Shown: positions 42,701-50,083 of the stretch, one piece after another
Position numbering within the stretch: position 1 is the first letter of the stretch
Layout: each line of letters starts with the position of its first letter
Source of the DNA: Candidatus Anammoxibacter sp.
GTDB taxonomy: Bacteria > Planctomycetota > Brocadiia > Brocadiales > Anammoxibacteraceae
Length of the DNA: 50,083 nucleotides
Direction of reading: 5' to 3'
Assembly (NCBI GenBank): GCA_021777105.1
Contig: JAIQZQ010000062.1
Location: 1-50,083 of the forward strand
Program-made: the position numbers and the translations under genes
The notes under the pieces: model-generated
Databases searched by the model: none
Seen by the model: only the letters and a program-made list of their open reading frames with translations
Told to the model about the DNA's origin: nothing

Positions 42701-44008
42701 TTAAACCACTCCGTGATAGACCGGTATGGCGCGTCTGTTGTCTTCGGCTTCCGCTTTTTGTATTGCAGGTCCTAATAGGACTGCGTCGCCTTCGCCCTGG
42801 CCGAGGTTGATTTTAAATGTTTTGGATGTGCGAAACATGCCGGGGCCAAACACTTTATCGTCAAAACAAGGCAATGTGCCCACCAGATACATCATTGCGC
42901 AAGCGGGATTGCCGTTGTTTTCATGGACTACCGGCAACTCCTTATATGGGATATATTCCTGGGCCATATATTCATCGCGGTTGTTTGTTAAAGTTGACGC
43001 CCATGTGTCCTCCGAGGTTTCAGGCCCGATTAGCATGCCTACGCCGCGGCCGCCGCTAATCTTTTTTATAACCCATTGTCCGGGGTTTTTAAGCGCCTCA
43101 TCAAATGCAACGTCATTGTCCAGATTAACGCTTTTTGAAATAAAATGGTTTAACAGTGTTAAGTATGGCTCTTCAAGATAGCTGCTCATTATGTCCCGGT
43201 CGCGCAGGACGCCCAGCATGCGTTTGTCGTGCGCAAGAATCAGTGTGCGCAGGTCATTAAAATAATTTGAATAACCGGCCATTTGTTCCAATACCTCAGT
43301 CTTAAAATTCAATAATTCGGCGCGGTCTAGCTCCAGAATGAATTGGTTGACGCTCTCGCCGTTAAGCTCAATCCCGCCTCGTTTTAATTGCAACTCTTCA
43401 GGGGCTGCGATTATGGCGCGGCCTCCGGCTGCTCTAAACTGATCCAGGAAAAACCTGCTTTCGCTGCCGGCCTCTTTTTTGTTAATCAACGCCAATGGCT
43501 TGTCTATATCAAACCGGTTAAGCATGGCCGGTAAAAGGCGGTTCAGGGACTGCGGAGGCTCAATCCCGGCGTCGGCAAGATAGGGGACAGTGGCTATTGT
43601 TTGCCCCAGCCATTGGCTTAGCGCCATGCCGTTTATTGGAAACCGGGCGTTGATTTCACATACAAGCGGGCCGTGATCTCTGGAAAAGATAAGATCCGGC
43701 CGAAGCATTCCTATATGGTAAGGCTGCGGGTATGAGAAGCTCAATATCTCCTTAAATTGGCCGGTTAAAGGCATGCGGCTTTGCATTCGGGGATCGTCAA
43801 GATAATGGCCGGCAACGGCTTTAACGCCTTGTATTATTGCTTCGCCGAGTTCCGTCAACTCAATATACATTGAGCGCGGGATCACAATAGGGTATGGATT
43901 GTAGCATCTTTTATGATACGACAGATAATCCATAAACGGTTTCATTTGTGAAACAAACTCGGAATGGTGGCGATAAAATTTAGTCTCTGATAATTGCATG
44001 GAATACAT
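42701..44008 (-). CDS. Probable circularly permuted ATP-grasp protein
   Basis: A 435-aa protein. The acid/Asn metal motif usually found near the C-terminus, VCEINARFPI (Glu118, Asn120), appears here in the N-terminal third, while the ATP-lysine and glycine loop QWVIKKISGGRGVGMLIG (about residues 311-328) comes later, followed by EYMAQEYIPYKELP. This reversed order is what circularly permuted ATP-grasp enzymes show. They make peptide-type bonds in natural products. No substrate can be predicted. It is the first gene of the three-gene minus operon and is divergent from the alpha/beta hydrolase gene. Confidence 0.65.
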   Translation of the reverse strand: MYSMQLSETKFYRHHSEFVSQMKPFMDYLSYHKRCYNPYPIVIPRSMYIELTELGEAIIQGVKAVAGHYLDDPRMQSRMPLTGQFKEILSFSYPQPYHIGMLRPDLIFSRDHGPLVCEINARFPINGMALSQWLGQTIATVPYLADAGIEPPQSLNRLLPAMLNRFDIDKPLALINKKEAGSESRFFLDQFRAAGGRAIIAAPEELQLKRGGIELNGESVNQFILELDRAELLNFKTEVLEQMAGYSNYFNDLRTLILAHDKRMLGVLRDRDIMSSYLEEPYLTLLNHFISKSVNLDNDVAFDEALKNPGQWVIKKISGGRGVGMLIGPETSEDTWASTLTNNRDEYMAQEYIPYKELPVVHENNGNPACAMMYLVGTLPCFDDKVFGPGMFRTSKTFKINLGQGEGDAVLLGPAIQKAEAEDNRRAIPVYHGVV

Positions 44009-44275
44009 GATGTAGTTGAATTAAACCTTCGCGGTTGCGGCGCGCGGTATAAAATTCCTGCGATATAAGTTAAACAGTATGGCGCAATGGGATATGGCAA
44101 ATAACAATAGTAGTACATAATACTTGCATGAACTATTATGTCAACATAAAATTTAAAAAAAGTTGTTAAATAAAATATTGATATTCGCTATTGCTCTTTA
44201 CAATGTTATTAAAGTTATTATAATATCTTTTTGTTACTGATTTAATTAAAGACAATTTTATAAAATTATATTTAT
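44009..44275. promoter_or_regulatory. AT-rich divergent promoter region
   Basis: This 267-bp spacer separates the ATP-grasp operon (minus) from the hydrolase-glycosyltransferase pair (plus). It is extremely A/T-rich, with TTGTTA, TTTACA and TATAAT-like words but no unambiguous promoter pair. The plus-strand gene has no ribosome site, so it may be leaderless or start elsewhere. Confidence 0.4.
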
Positions 44276-44992
44276 ATGGAAAAAACATACGCAATTGAAA
44301 CAGGCGACGGCTGCTTAATTCATGGGGTTTTAAACAGCAAGTCGCAAACGGATAAGCTGGTTGTTTTTATACACGGCCTAACTGGGGAGAAGGAGAACCA
44401 TCTATATTACAACGGGGCGCGGTACTTCCCTGAACATGGGTTTGACGCGTTTCGAGTTGACCTTTTTTCAAACGAGGCAAAGGGGCGGAAGTTGACTGAT
44501 TGTTCTATTTCCACTTTTGTTTCAGACTTAAATCGGGTAACGGCTAATTTTTATGGGATCTATAAAGATATTTATCTGATAGGGCACAGCATAGGCGGTT
44601 GTGTTGTTATTAATTCAGATCAACAAAATATTGCCCGCATTGCTCTATGGGACACTGCTTTGTTTGATAAAACTAAAACAAGTTCGCCGTTTGTTTACAA
44701 TAAAGCTCTGGACAAGTACATTGCAAATCTCAAGATTGGGTATTTGCTGTCAAAAGGGCTGATTACTGAGCGGTCAATGCAGGATGAACGGATTATTTCC
44801 AGTATTAAGAGGCCTGTAAAGCTGGTTTTTGCCGGAAATTCACATGCCAAAGATATATGGAAGGATAAGTTGCGCTTGATAAACAGTGAGTATGAAACTG
44901 CGGTTATTGAAAACGCCGGTCATGGTTTTAATGAAGATATGGCTGCTGAAAAACTATTTAAGGAAACTTTGGACTGGTTCTCATATGGATAA
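44276..44992 (+). CDS. Alpha/beta hydrolase
   Basis: A 238-aa serine hydrolase. It has VVFIHGLTGEKENH (oxyanion region, about residues 28-41), the nucleophile elbow LIGHSIGGC (Ser about 108) and a late GHGFNED carrying the catalytic His. The fold is short, without a lid domain. It could be a thioesterase, esterase or acyltransferase for a product of the neighbouring ligases. The glycosyltransferase after it starts 8 bp before its stop codon, so the two are co-translated. A weak ribosome site makes the start uncertain. Confidence 0.75.
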   Translation: MEKTYAIETGDGCLIHGVLNSKSQTDKLVVFIHGLTGEKENHLYYNGARYFPEHGFDAFRVDLFSNEAKGRKLTDCSISTFVSDLNRVTANFYGIYKDIYLIGHSIGGCVVINSDQQNIARIALWDTALFDKTKTSSPFVYNKALDKYIANLKIGYLLSKGLITERSMQDERIISSIKRPVKLVFAGNSHAKDIWKDKLRLINSEYETAVIENAGHGFNEDMAAEKLFKETLDWFSYG

Positions 44993-45908
44993 TAAATTTA
45001 GCGTTATAATAACTCTATACAATAAGGAAGCGTACATTGGCCGGGCTATTCGCTCGATTTTGCGGCAAGGCAAAAAACCTTGCGAAATTGTGATAATAGA
45101 CGATAAAAGCCATGATAACAGCCTGAAAACCGCAAAAAGAGTATTAGATGAGGAGATGAAAAATTGTGAATGCGCGCCGCGTGTCGTGATTATTGAACAT
45201 GAGGAAAACAAAGGGCCCGGCGCGGCAAGGAATACGGGCCTTAAGGCCGCCTCCGGCGATTACATCTTTCTGCTTGACGCTGATGATGAATACAAGCCGG
45301 GTTTCTTTGAAAAGGCGGACTCTATTTTTACTAAATATGGCGCGGACTTGCTTTTTTTTGAGTTTGAGCGGGACCCGGGCGGCAGAAGGCTGCCTGATAT
45401 CAACGGCCTGGCGCCTATAATTGAAAAGGCTGAAGATGATGTATATTTAATTCCAAAAGCTGTGCGCGCATTGTGGCATCCTTCATTTGGCATGAACGGC
45501 AGCAGCGTAGCGTGTAAAAGGGAGGCTTTGGCCGGCATATTCTATAATGAGGATTTAATTTGTTTCGAGGGCATTGACTTTTGGTATCGTGTAATCAAGC
45601 GTATGGATAGCGCTGGGGGCGGCGCGGCTTATCTCCTTGCCGGCATACAGGTCACCATACATCTTACCAAAGACAGCCTTTCAAGAAAGTTGACGCAAAA
45701 CGCAGGTGGTATAACCGTTCCCGTACAGTTTTCAATGTTTAAAAGAAGCGGGGATATTGATAACCAGTTGCTCAGAAAGCGGGTATTTACAATCTGGATG
45801 CGAAACGCCATGTTGAGAAACGTTGATTTAATCGGGAAAGCAGCGTTTTTCTGGAAGTTTCGCAAAGAGATAATTGAAAACCTTATATTAAACTTGCTGT
45901 ATAAATAG
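44985..45908 (+). CDS. GT2 family glycosyltransferase B
   Basis: A 307-aa GT-A glycosyltransferase. The ATG at 44985 overlaps the hydrolase stop, and its start MDNKFSVIITLYNKEAYIGRAI matches the family; a longer frame further upstream is only the overlap. Other marks are IVIIDDKSHDNS, GPGAARNTGLKAASGD and FLLDADDEYKP. The late block FEGIDFWYRVIKR..LLAGIQVTIHLTKDSLSRK is shared with the glycosyltransferase at 40670-41578. It is a duplicated enzyme that probably acts on a related acceptor. Confidence 0.85.
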   Translation: MDNKFSVIITLYNKEAYIGRAIRSILRQGKKPCEIVIIDDKSHDNSLKTAKRVLDEEMKNCECAPRVVIIEHEENKGPGAARNTGLKAASGDYIFLLDADDEYKPGFFEKADSIFTKYGADLLFFEFERDPGGRRLPDINGLAPIIEKAEDDVYLIPKAVRALWHPSFGMNGSSVACKREALAGIFYNEDLICFEGIDFWYRVIKRMDSAGGGAAYLLAGIQVTIHLTKDSLSRKLTQNAGGITVPVQFSMFKRSGDIDNQLLRKRVFTIWMRNAMLRNVDLIGKAAFFWKFRKEIIENLILNLLYK

Positions 45909-45963
45909 GGATCGTTCCATGCCCATAGGATGCAATGCCGCTTATTTATTCTATAGCGATGGA

Positions 45964-46986
45964 TTATAGCGTTGCGTCTTCAACAAATAATTTCTTCATA
46001 CCCTCATATGCTTCCCCTTGCCCGTTGTACCAGTTTTTGTAATACCCGCATTTGCCGAAACAATCCGCCATTTTTTTAACAAGCGGTTGATTGTAATTCA
46101 GTATATACTTCCGGTTATCAACAATATTCCAATCAGGCGAGACAGCATTGTCTTCAGGCAGGTTATAAAGAGGCATATCCAAAATCGGCTTTTTTACTAA
46201 ATAGACATTGTTGTTGACGTTTAAATAACCTGCGCTAAACGAGAAAGTGCTGTGGCATGCGACAATGGCGTATGCGCGCGTTAAAATGTAAAAGCCTTCC
46301 CAATACGGCGCTTCAATAATGCTCGCGCCGTTGGTCTTAGCCAGGATAAACTCATTTACTACATTGGGACTATCGGTGACTATATAAATAGGCAATCCAT
46401 GCGAATCCCTAAGTTTATTAATTATTTCGATATAATATTCAGGGGTGAACAAAATGTTCCGATGATAAACGCCCTTGTGGCTCGATTTAAAAAACGATCC
46501 GTCCATTAATGCCTGGCATAATTTATCACCGTATCTTATATGTATTGCAATGTGCCTGCCTCTTGACAGCTCCATCGTTGACGGCGATATCAGCTCGGGA
46601 TTAACCTCAAGCGATAACCTATATGAATCGGGCAACAAGTTGAACATTCTGCAACAATCGCTGAACGGATTTGCGTAAAAAAGAACAGACCGGGTTAATT
46701 GGCCGGGTAGACCGTCCAGTGAAAAATCCTGCGTGTTAACCGGCTTTAAGCCGAGATCATTTTTAATGCGTATCATATCTTCATATGATATGACATTTAT
46801 ATGTTGTCTCAGGTTATTAAAGATATCCGTGAAATCCGGATGTTCCTGATGGGAATGGGCTGAATCCAGCATCGTCATATTAACCGTCTCGCCATATCTG
46901 TGGCTTAGATATAACGAAAATACGGCAAAAAATATCCGGTTTCCAAAACCTCCGGAGGCCCGGACAATAATAACGTTTTTTTGCAT
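45964..46986 (-). CDS. GT11 alpha-1,2-fucosyltransferase-like protein
   Basis: A 340-aa protein with the GT11 donor motif HIAIHIRYGDKL (about residues 156-167) and later YIEIINKLRDSHGLPIYIVTDS and STFSFSAGYLN. The start GGFGNRIFFAVFSLYLSHRYG matches the family's GGLGNQ..QY.. motif. It should transfer fucose (from GDP-fucose) or a similar deoxyhexose to a glycan. No GDP-fucose synthesis genes are in the window. It follows the gene at 47041-47865 by 54 bp on the same strand. Confidence 0.75.
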   Translation of the reverse strand: MQKNVIIVRASGGFGNRIFFAVFSLYLSHRYGETVNMTMLDSAHSHQEHPDFTDIFNNLRQHINVISYEDMIRIKNDLGLKPVNTQDFSLDGLPGQLTRSVLFYANPFSDCCRMFNLLPDSYRLSLEVNPELISPSTMELSRGRHIAIHIRYGDKLCQALMDGSFFKSSHKGVYHRNILFTPEYYIEIINKLRDSHGLPIYIVTDSPNVVNEFILAKTNGASIIEAPYWEGFYILTRAYAIVACHSTFSFSAGYLNVNNNVYLVKKPILDMPLYNLPEDNAVSPDWNIVDNRKYILNYNQPLVKKMADCFGKCGYYKNWYNGQGEAYEGMKKLFVEDATL

Positions 46987-47040
46987 AGTTATAGCCTCGC
47001 GCAGCCCACTTAGGTCTATTATTCAGCGTTTTAACGACTA

Positions 47041-47865
47041 TTAATTTTGATTTTGATAGATAGCTGTCAACGAGTCCATAACATTGCATTTCATTTCAAG
47101 ATATTTATTGAATACACCCATAATATCAAAACTTTCAATGTTGATGTTAACAGCGTCGCAATAATATTCAACCGCCTGCAAACCATGGCGAAAATGTTTA
47201 ACCTCCGTGGGATAGCAGTGCGCGGTAATCCAGAAAACTGTCTTCTTGCTCTCCTCCTCTGAATAGCCTTTAGAGTTGATTAACCACTCCTTAAATAAAG
47301 GCTCAATGTGTTCAACTTCTCCGTGGGTATAGATTTCGTGTATCAGCGTTGTGGCAAGACCGACAAGCATATCGTCTTCCTTAAGGGCGTTATGGTCGGC
47401 CCAGGTTTTAAATAGACGCGCGTCATTTGTGCAGTATTTTCCGAGTTGCCACTCGTCATTGCCGCAAATAGGGGTGGCCATTCTGTAGAACATGTCGTGG
47501 TGCAATTCTCCGCCGCCTACTCCAAGATCCGCGTCTGCTATTCTGTTAAGGCTTGCTATTGATTGAAAAAACTTCTCCTCATTATGAATATCTTGATTTT
47601 TGTGTTTTTGCAAACTAAGCCTGTTGCTTATGGCGGAAACACGCATGCAGCTATGATTGGTCATAGACCAGCTCTTAAAGAAATATTTCATGCAGTCTTC
47701 GTTGTCGGCTCCGTCTACGGCGGCCCTAAAACTGCCCTCTATTCTATTTAGCAGATCCTTATTTTCGCAAAAGCTTTTATTTAATGTGTCGCGCAGAAAG
47801 CCGCATTGCACTTTTTCAAGTTCCGGCAATACATTTGAAAGTATTGAATTATCAGTGGAAACCAT
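47041..47865 (-). CDS. His/Glu-rich helical protein, possibly haem-oxygenase-like (HDO/TenA fold)
   Basis: A 274-aa all-helical protein not recognised with certainty. Acidic and His-rich helices stand at GGGELHHDMFYRM (about residues 117-129), LIHEIYTHGEVEHIEPLF (about 174-191) and AHCYPTEVKHFRHGLQAVEYY (about 215-235). This is reminiscent of haem-oxygenase-like diiron oxidases and TenA/PqqC proteins, whose metal ligands come from such helices. The ATG at 47865 is chosen because AGGAGG lies 7 nt upstream. If the guess is right it would oxidise a small molecule made by the adjoining ATP-grasp and glycosyltransferase genes. A conserved hypothetical is the alternative. Confidence 0.4.
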   Translation of the reverse strand: MVSTDNSILSNVLPELEKVQCGFLRDTLNKSFCENKDLLNRIEGSFRAAVDGADNEDCMKYFFKSWSMTNHSCMRVSAISNRLSLQKHKNQDIHNEEKFFQSIASLNRIADADLGVGGGELHHDMFYRMATPICGNDEWQLGKYCTNDARLFKTWADHNALKEDDMLVGLATTLIHEIYTHGEVEHIEPLFKEWLINSKGYSEEESKKTVFWITAHCYPTEVKHFRHGLQAVEYYCDAVNINIESFDIMGVFNKYLEMKCNVMDSLTAIYQNQN

Positions 47866-48105
47866 AATCACTCCTCCTAAAAATTTGTAAATTAAAAAAA
47901 CTATCTTTTAACTTGCCATGGAAGACCGCTTCCCAAGGGAACGGTTAAGGTCAATAGGCGTGTTTGTAATGCCTGCAAAATAATAGTGAATACAGGGATC
48001 AGCATCATAAAGCAAATATTCAAGATCTAAAACTTGCTAGACCTGAAATGTCCAATCAGACGGGTTTGGTCAAAATATGTGGCCGGCAAGCAATAATATT
48101 TAAAA

Positions 48106-48190
48106 TTATCCCCCTTCGAGGATAACAATGAGTTAGGGCCGGCAATAACCAAGCCGTTAGCCTAAACCTTCTGCTTAACTCAAGTTTATT
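48106..48190 (-). repeat. Structured dispersed repeat, copy B
   Basis: Read on the minus strand it gives AACTTGAGTTAAGCAGAAGG, AGGCTAAC and CTCATTGTTATCC, then GGGGATAA. It is homologous to 33952-34031. TTATCC (48106-48111) and GGATAA (48120-48125) form the stem. It lies about 240 bp upstream of the helical protein gene on the same strand. Confidence 0.6.
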
Positions 48191-48797
48191 AACTATAAAT
48201 TAGCCGTCGTATTACGTGGGTAGCTGAAGCAAGCTACAATAATAACAATACAACTATCATTGTCAAGACAAAAAACTGAATCAATAAAAACTGTGCGTAA
48301 TATATAAATATTGCCGATGTAAATGAAATCTTTAATATGGGTTGACCTTTAATTAATACAAATAACAGTTGCGCAACTGTGGGTGGTGTAATTGGTGTAG
48401 AGAATGGAAAACTCCCGATATGGCGGGTAACCGGAAAAACTCCTAAATTAGAAAACAAGGCAAAAACAACCGCAGATTTCACCGATTTCACAGATAAAAG
48501 CGAAACAGGGTAAAAGCAACCGGTTCGCTCGTTATAATGCTTTGCGTTGGAATATCGACTTCGACGCCAATAACATGGACGGGTGATTCATTTTGTTTTG
48601 CGACCGTGTTTTAGCATGTGACAAGCGGAATAATGTCACTCGTGTTCCATCGCATTTTCTTTTGATTTCATGGCTTTCTATTATTGATATGTTTTATGTT
48701 GACTATAAAATGTGAAATTTTATAATAAACACCATATAAGGAGTTAAGGCTTTAGCCTTTTATATTGAAAAATAATATATGTTAGAAAATCAATAAA
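48191..48797. other. Intergenic region without a recognisable gene
   Basis: A 600-bp AT-rich gap. It contains a 14-bp perfect palindrome CAGTTGCGCAACTG near 48367 and AAGGCTTTAGCCTT near 48747, and a fragment of the cagattt...tttcacag repeat near 48475. No coding signal is convincing. Confidence 0.5.
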
Positions 48798-49682
48798 ATG
48801 ACTAATAACATACACGATAGCGGTTATAAAAAACTGTTTTCAAATAAGACGATATTTCGCCAGCTAATAGAGACGTTTGTAACTGAAAATTGGGTAAAAG
48901 AGCTTGATTTTGACAACTGCGAAACTATCGATAAAAGCTTTATATCTGCTCATTATAAAGAGACTGAAAGCGATTTAATATACAAACTCAAATTAAAGAA
49001 TAGGGATGTTTATTTTTATATACTGATGGAATTCCAATCCGGCGTTGATTATTTTATGGCGTTAAGATTGTTGAATTACATAACAAATTTTTATATGGAC
49101 TATGTCTTTTCCAATAAAAATGTAAAAATATTGCCACCGATTTTTCCAATTATGCTTTATAATGGAGACCGTAAATGGGATGCCCCTGTTAATATTGCAG
49201 ATTTAATAGAAGGCAATGCATTACTTGGAAAATATGCAATAAATTTTGAATATTTCAAGATTTCCGAGAATGAATACGGCAAAGAGGCGTTGTTAAAGAT
49301 AAGGAATATAGTCTCGACTCTGTTTTTAGCGGAATCGCATTATGACGTAGATGCTTTAAAAGAGGAATTGTTGAGCCTGTTTGAGAATGAAGAAGATAAA
49401 CAAGCGGTGTCATTGTTTCTAAATTGGTTTAAACAGCTATCAGCCCATGGTAAAATCGACCCAGATGATTATAAATATCTAGAGAACGCTTATAAAAGCA
49501 AAGAGGAGGTAACAAATATGTTAATAACCGCGTTGGAAAGAGAAAAGAAAAAGACTTTTAAGAAGGGGAAACTTGAAGGAAAACTTGAAGACGCAAGGAT
49601 AATGCTTTCTAAAGGAATGGAAAAATCATTGATATCAGAAATAACAGGTCTTTCAATTGAAGAGATTGATAAGTTGAAGTAG
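48798..49682 (+). CDS. Rpn family recombination-promoting nuclease / PD-(D/E)XK transposase-like protein
   Basis: A 294-aa protein with the Rpn/YhgA-like start HDSGYKKLFSNKTIFRQLIE, then KETESDLIYKLKL and YFYILMEFQSGVDY (about residues 72-85). D and ExQ in these segments are the PD-(D/E)XK active-site pattern. LPPIFPIMLYNGDRKW is a family block, and the C-terminus has KGKLEGKLEDAR repeats seen in this group. Rpn proteins are DNA endonucleases linked to recombination and often mobile. It is the last gene of the window, with no ribosome site evident. Confidence 0.8.
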   Translation: MTNNIHDSGYKKLFSNKTIFRQLIETFVTENWVKELDFDNCETIDKSFISAHYKETESDLIYKLKLKNRDVYFYILMEFQSGVDYFMALRLLNYITNFYMDYVFSNKNVKILPPIFPIMLYNGDRKWDAPVNIADLIEGNALLGKYAINFEYFKISENEYGKEALLKIRNIVSTLFLAESHYDVDALKEELLSLFENEEDKQAVSLFLNWFKQLSAHGKIDPDDYKYLENAYKSKEEVTNMLITALEREKKKTFKKGKLEGKLEDARIMLSKGMEKSLISEITGLSIEEIDKLK

Positions 49683-49798
49683 ATTTGGAATGGGAAATAG
49701 GTAGTAATTTTTTGAAATTAAGAAATTCACTCGTCCTTCTTGTTCCAATGCCCCACGTTGGAATACAGGATTAGACGCCCACGCGTCGAAAAATGTAG

Positions 49799-49995
49799 TT
49801 GTAGTGTAGGCGCATCCTCGCGCTGTGGCAGGCAGGGACAATCATGCGCGTTGCAGCTGAGCTAATCATGCGTAAAAACTCCACTCTTTACAACCGGCAA
49901 TCCCGGTATACCGCAGAATCAATTATCTTTAAATAGCGGTTCACCTACACGACGCAGAGCGTCGAAAATAGGTTCCAACGCGGAACGTTGGAACC
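49799..49995. repeat. GC-rich palindromes near the window end
   Basis: The GTAGGCGCATCCTCGCGC word (49806-49823) is related to the repeats near 180 and 360. ACGACGCAGAGCGTCG lies at 49949-49964. GGTTCCAACG/CGTTGGAACC (49971-49980, 49986-49995) is a perfect 10-bp stem. No gene is seen after 49682. Confidence 0.6.
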
Positions 49996-50083
49996 AGTAT
50001 CCAGTATCCAGTATCCAGTATCCAGTATCCAGTATCCAGTATCCAGTATCCAGTATCCAGTATCCAGTATCCAGTATCCAGTA
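49994..50083. repeat. Heptanucleotide tandem repeat (CCAGTAT)n
   Basis: The unit CCAGTAT repeats perfectly about 12.9 times over 90 bp and runs to the end of the window, so the true array is longer. Seven bp per unit would shift frame with copy number. No coding frame uses it here. Confidence 0.95.

Noticed and set aside
48234..48491. 85-codon hydrophobic minus-strand frame
   Set aside because: It is composed of low-complexity A/T-rich DNA and repeat sequence, with no ribosome site or family match.

Overview
The window looks like a chromosomal segment of an uncultured Gram-negative, anaerobic or facultatively anaerobic bacterium. Coding DNA is AT-leaning, intergenic gaps are long and full of short palindromic repeats, and the genes include large multihaem c-type cytochromes, cobalamin-dependent lysine aminomutase and many small toxin-antitoxin-like genes. 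The dispersed palindromes resemble those of PVC-group and other environmental genomes, but no rRNA or other taxonomic marker is present, so placement is a weak guess. No tRNA, rRNA or CRISPR array was seen.

Layout. 1-760: repeats without genes. 764-1591: a metallophosphoesterase. 1657-3291: an insertion sequence with recognisable terminal inverted repeats, inserted at the end of a decayed BrnA-like antitoxin gene; a broken nucleotidyltransferase gene and its small partner follow (3280-4376). 4611-5435: a cytidylate-kinase-like protein with a BON domain. 5899-14858: an electron-transfer and sensing island, with a 16-CXXCH cytochrome fused to a membrane cytochrome b, a NapC/NirT-like multihaem cytochrome, three small proteins and two histidine kinases, one with a CXXCH-bearing sensor domain. 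15312-16320: two tandem cupins ending at a strong terminator. 16459-21109 (minus): the lower Weimberg pathway, with D-xylonate dehydratase, 2-oxoglutarate-semialdehyde dehydrogenase and a 2-keto-3-deoxy-pentonate dehydratase-like protein.

21238-28784 is a defence/conflict-like region. It has a P-loop ATPase pair behind an array of inverted repeats, an MNT-HEPN-HigA triplet, a small cysteine-rich gene interrupted by an amber codon, and an AbiTii-domain protein. A cytosine-deaminase-like gene follows at 29003. 29609-33863 (minus) holds an acyl-CoA/redox operon: Fe-S old yellow enzyme, crotonase, SDR and a muconolactone-isomerase-like protein. 34569-40664 (plus) is a lysine degradation locus with lysine 2,3-aminomutase, both lysine 5,6-aminomutase subunits and a class III aminotransferase.

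40670-47865 is the least explained part. It is a compact set of opposed operons with a GshB-like ATP-grasp ligase, a probably circularly permuted ATP-grasp protein, two paralogous GT2 glycosyltransferases, an alpha/beta hydrolase, a GT11 fucosyltransferase-like enzyme and a His/Glu-rich helical protein that may be haem-oxygenase-like. It is the best candidate for an undescribed biosynthetic system. The window closes with an Rpn-family nuclease gene and a 7-bp tandem repeat that runs off the end.
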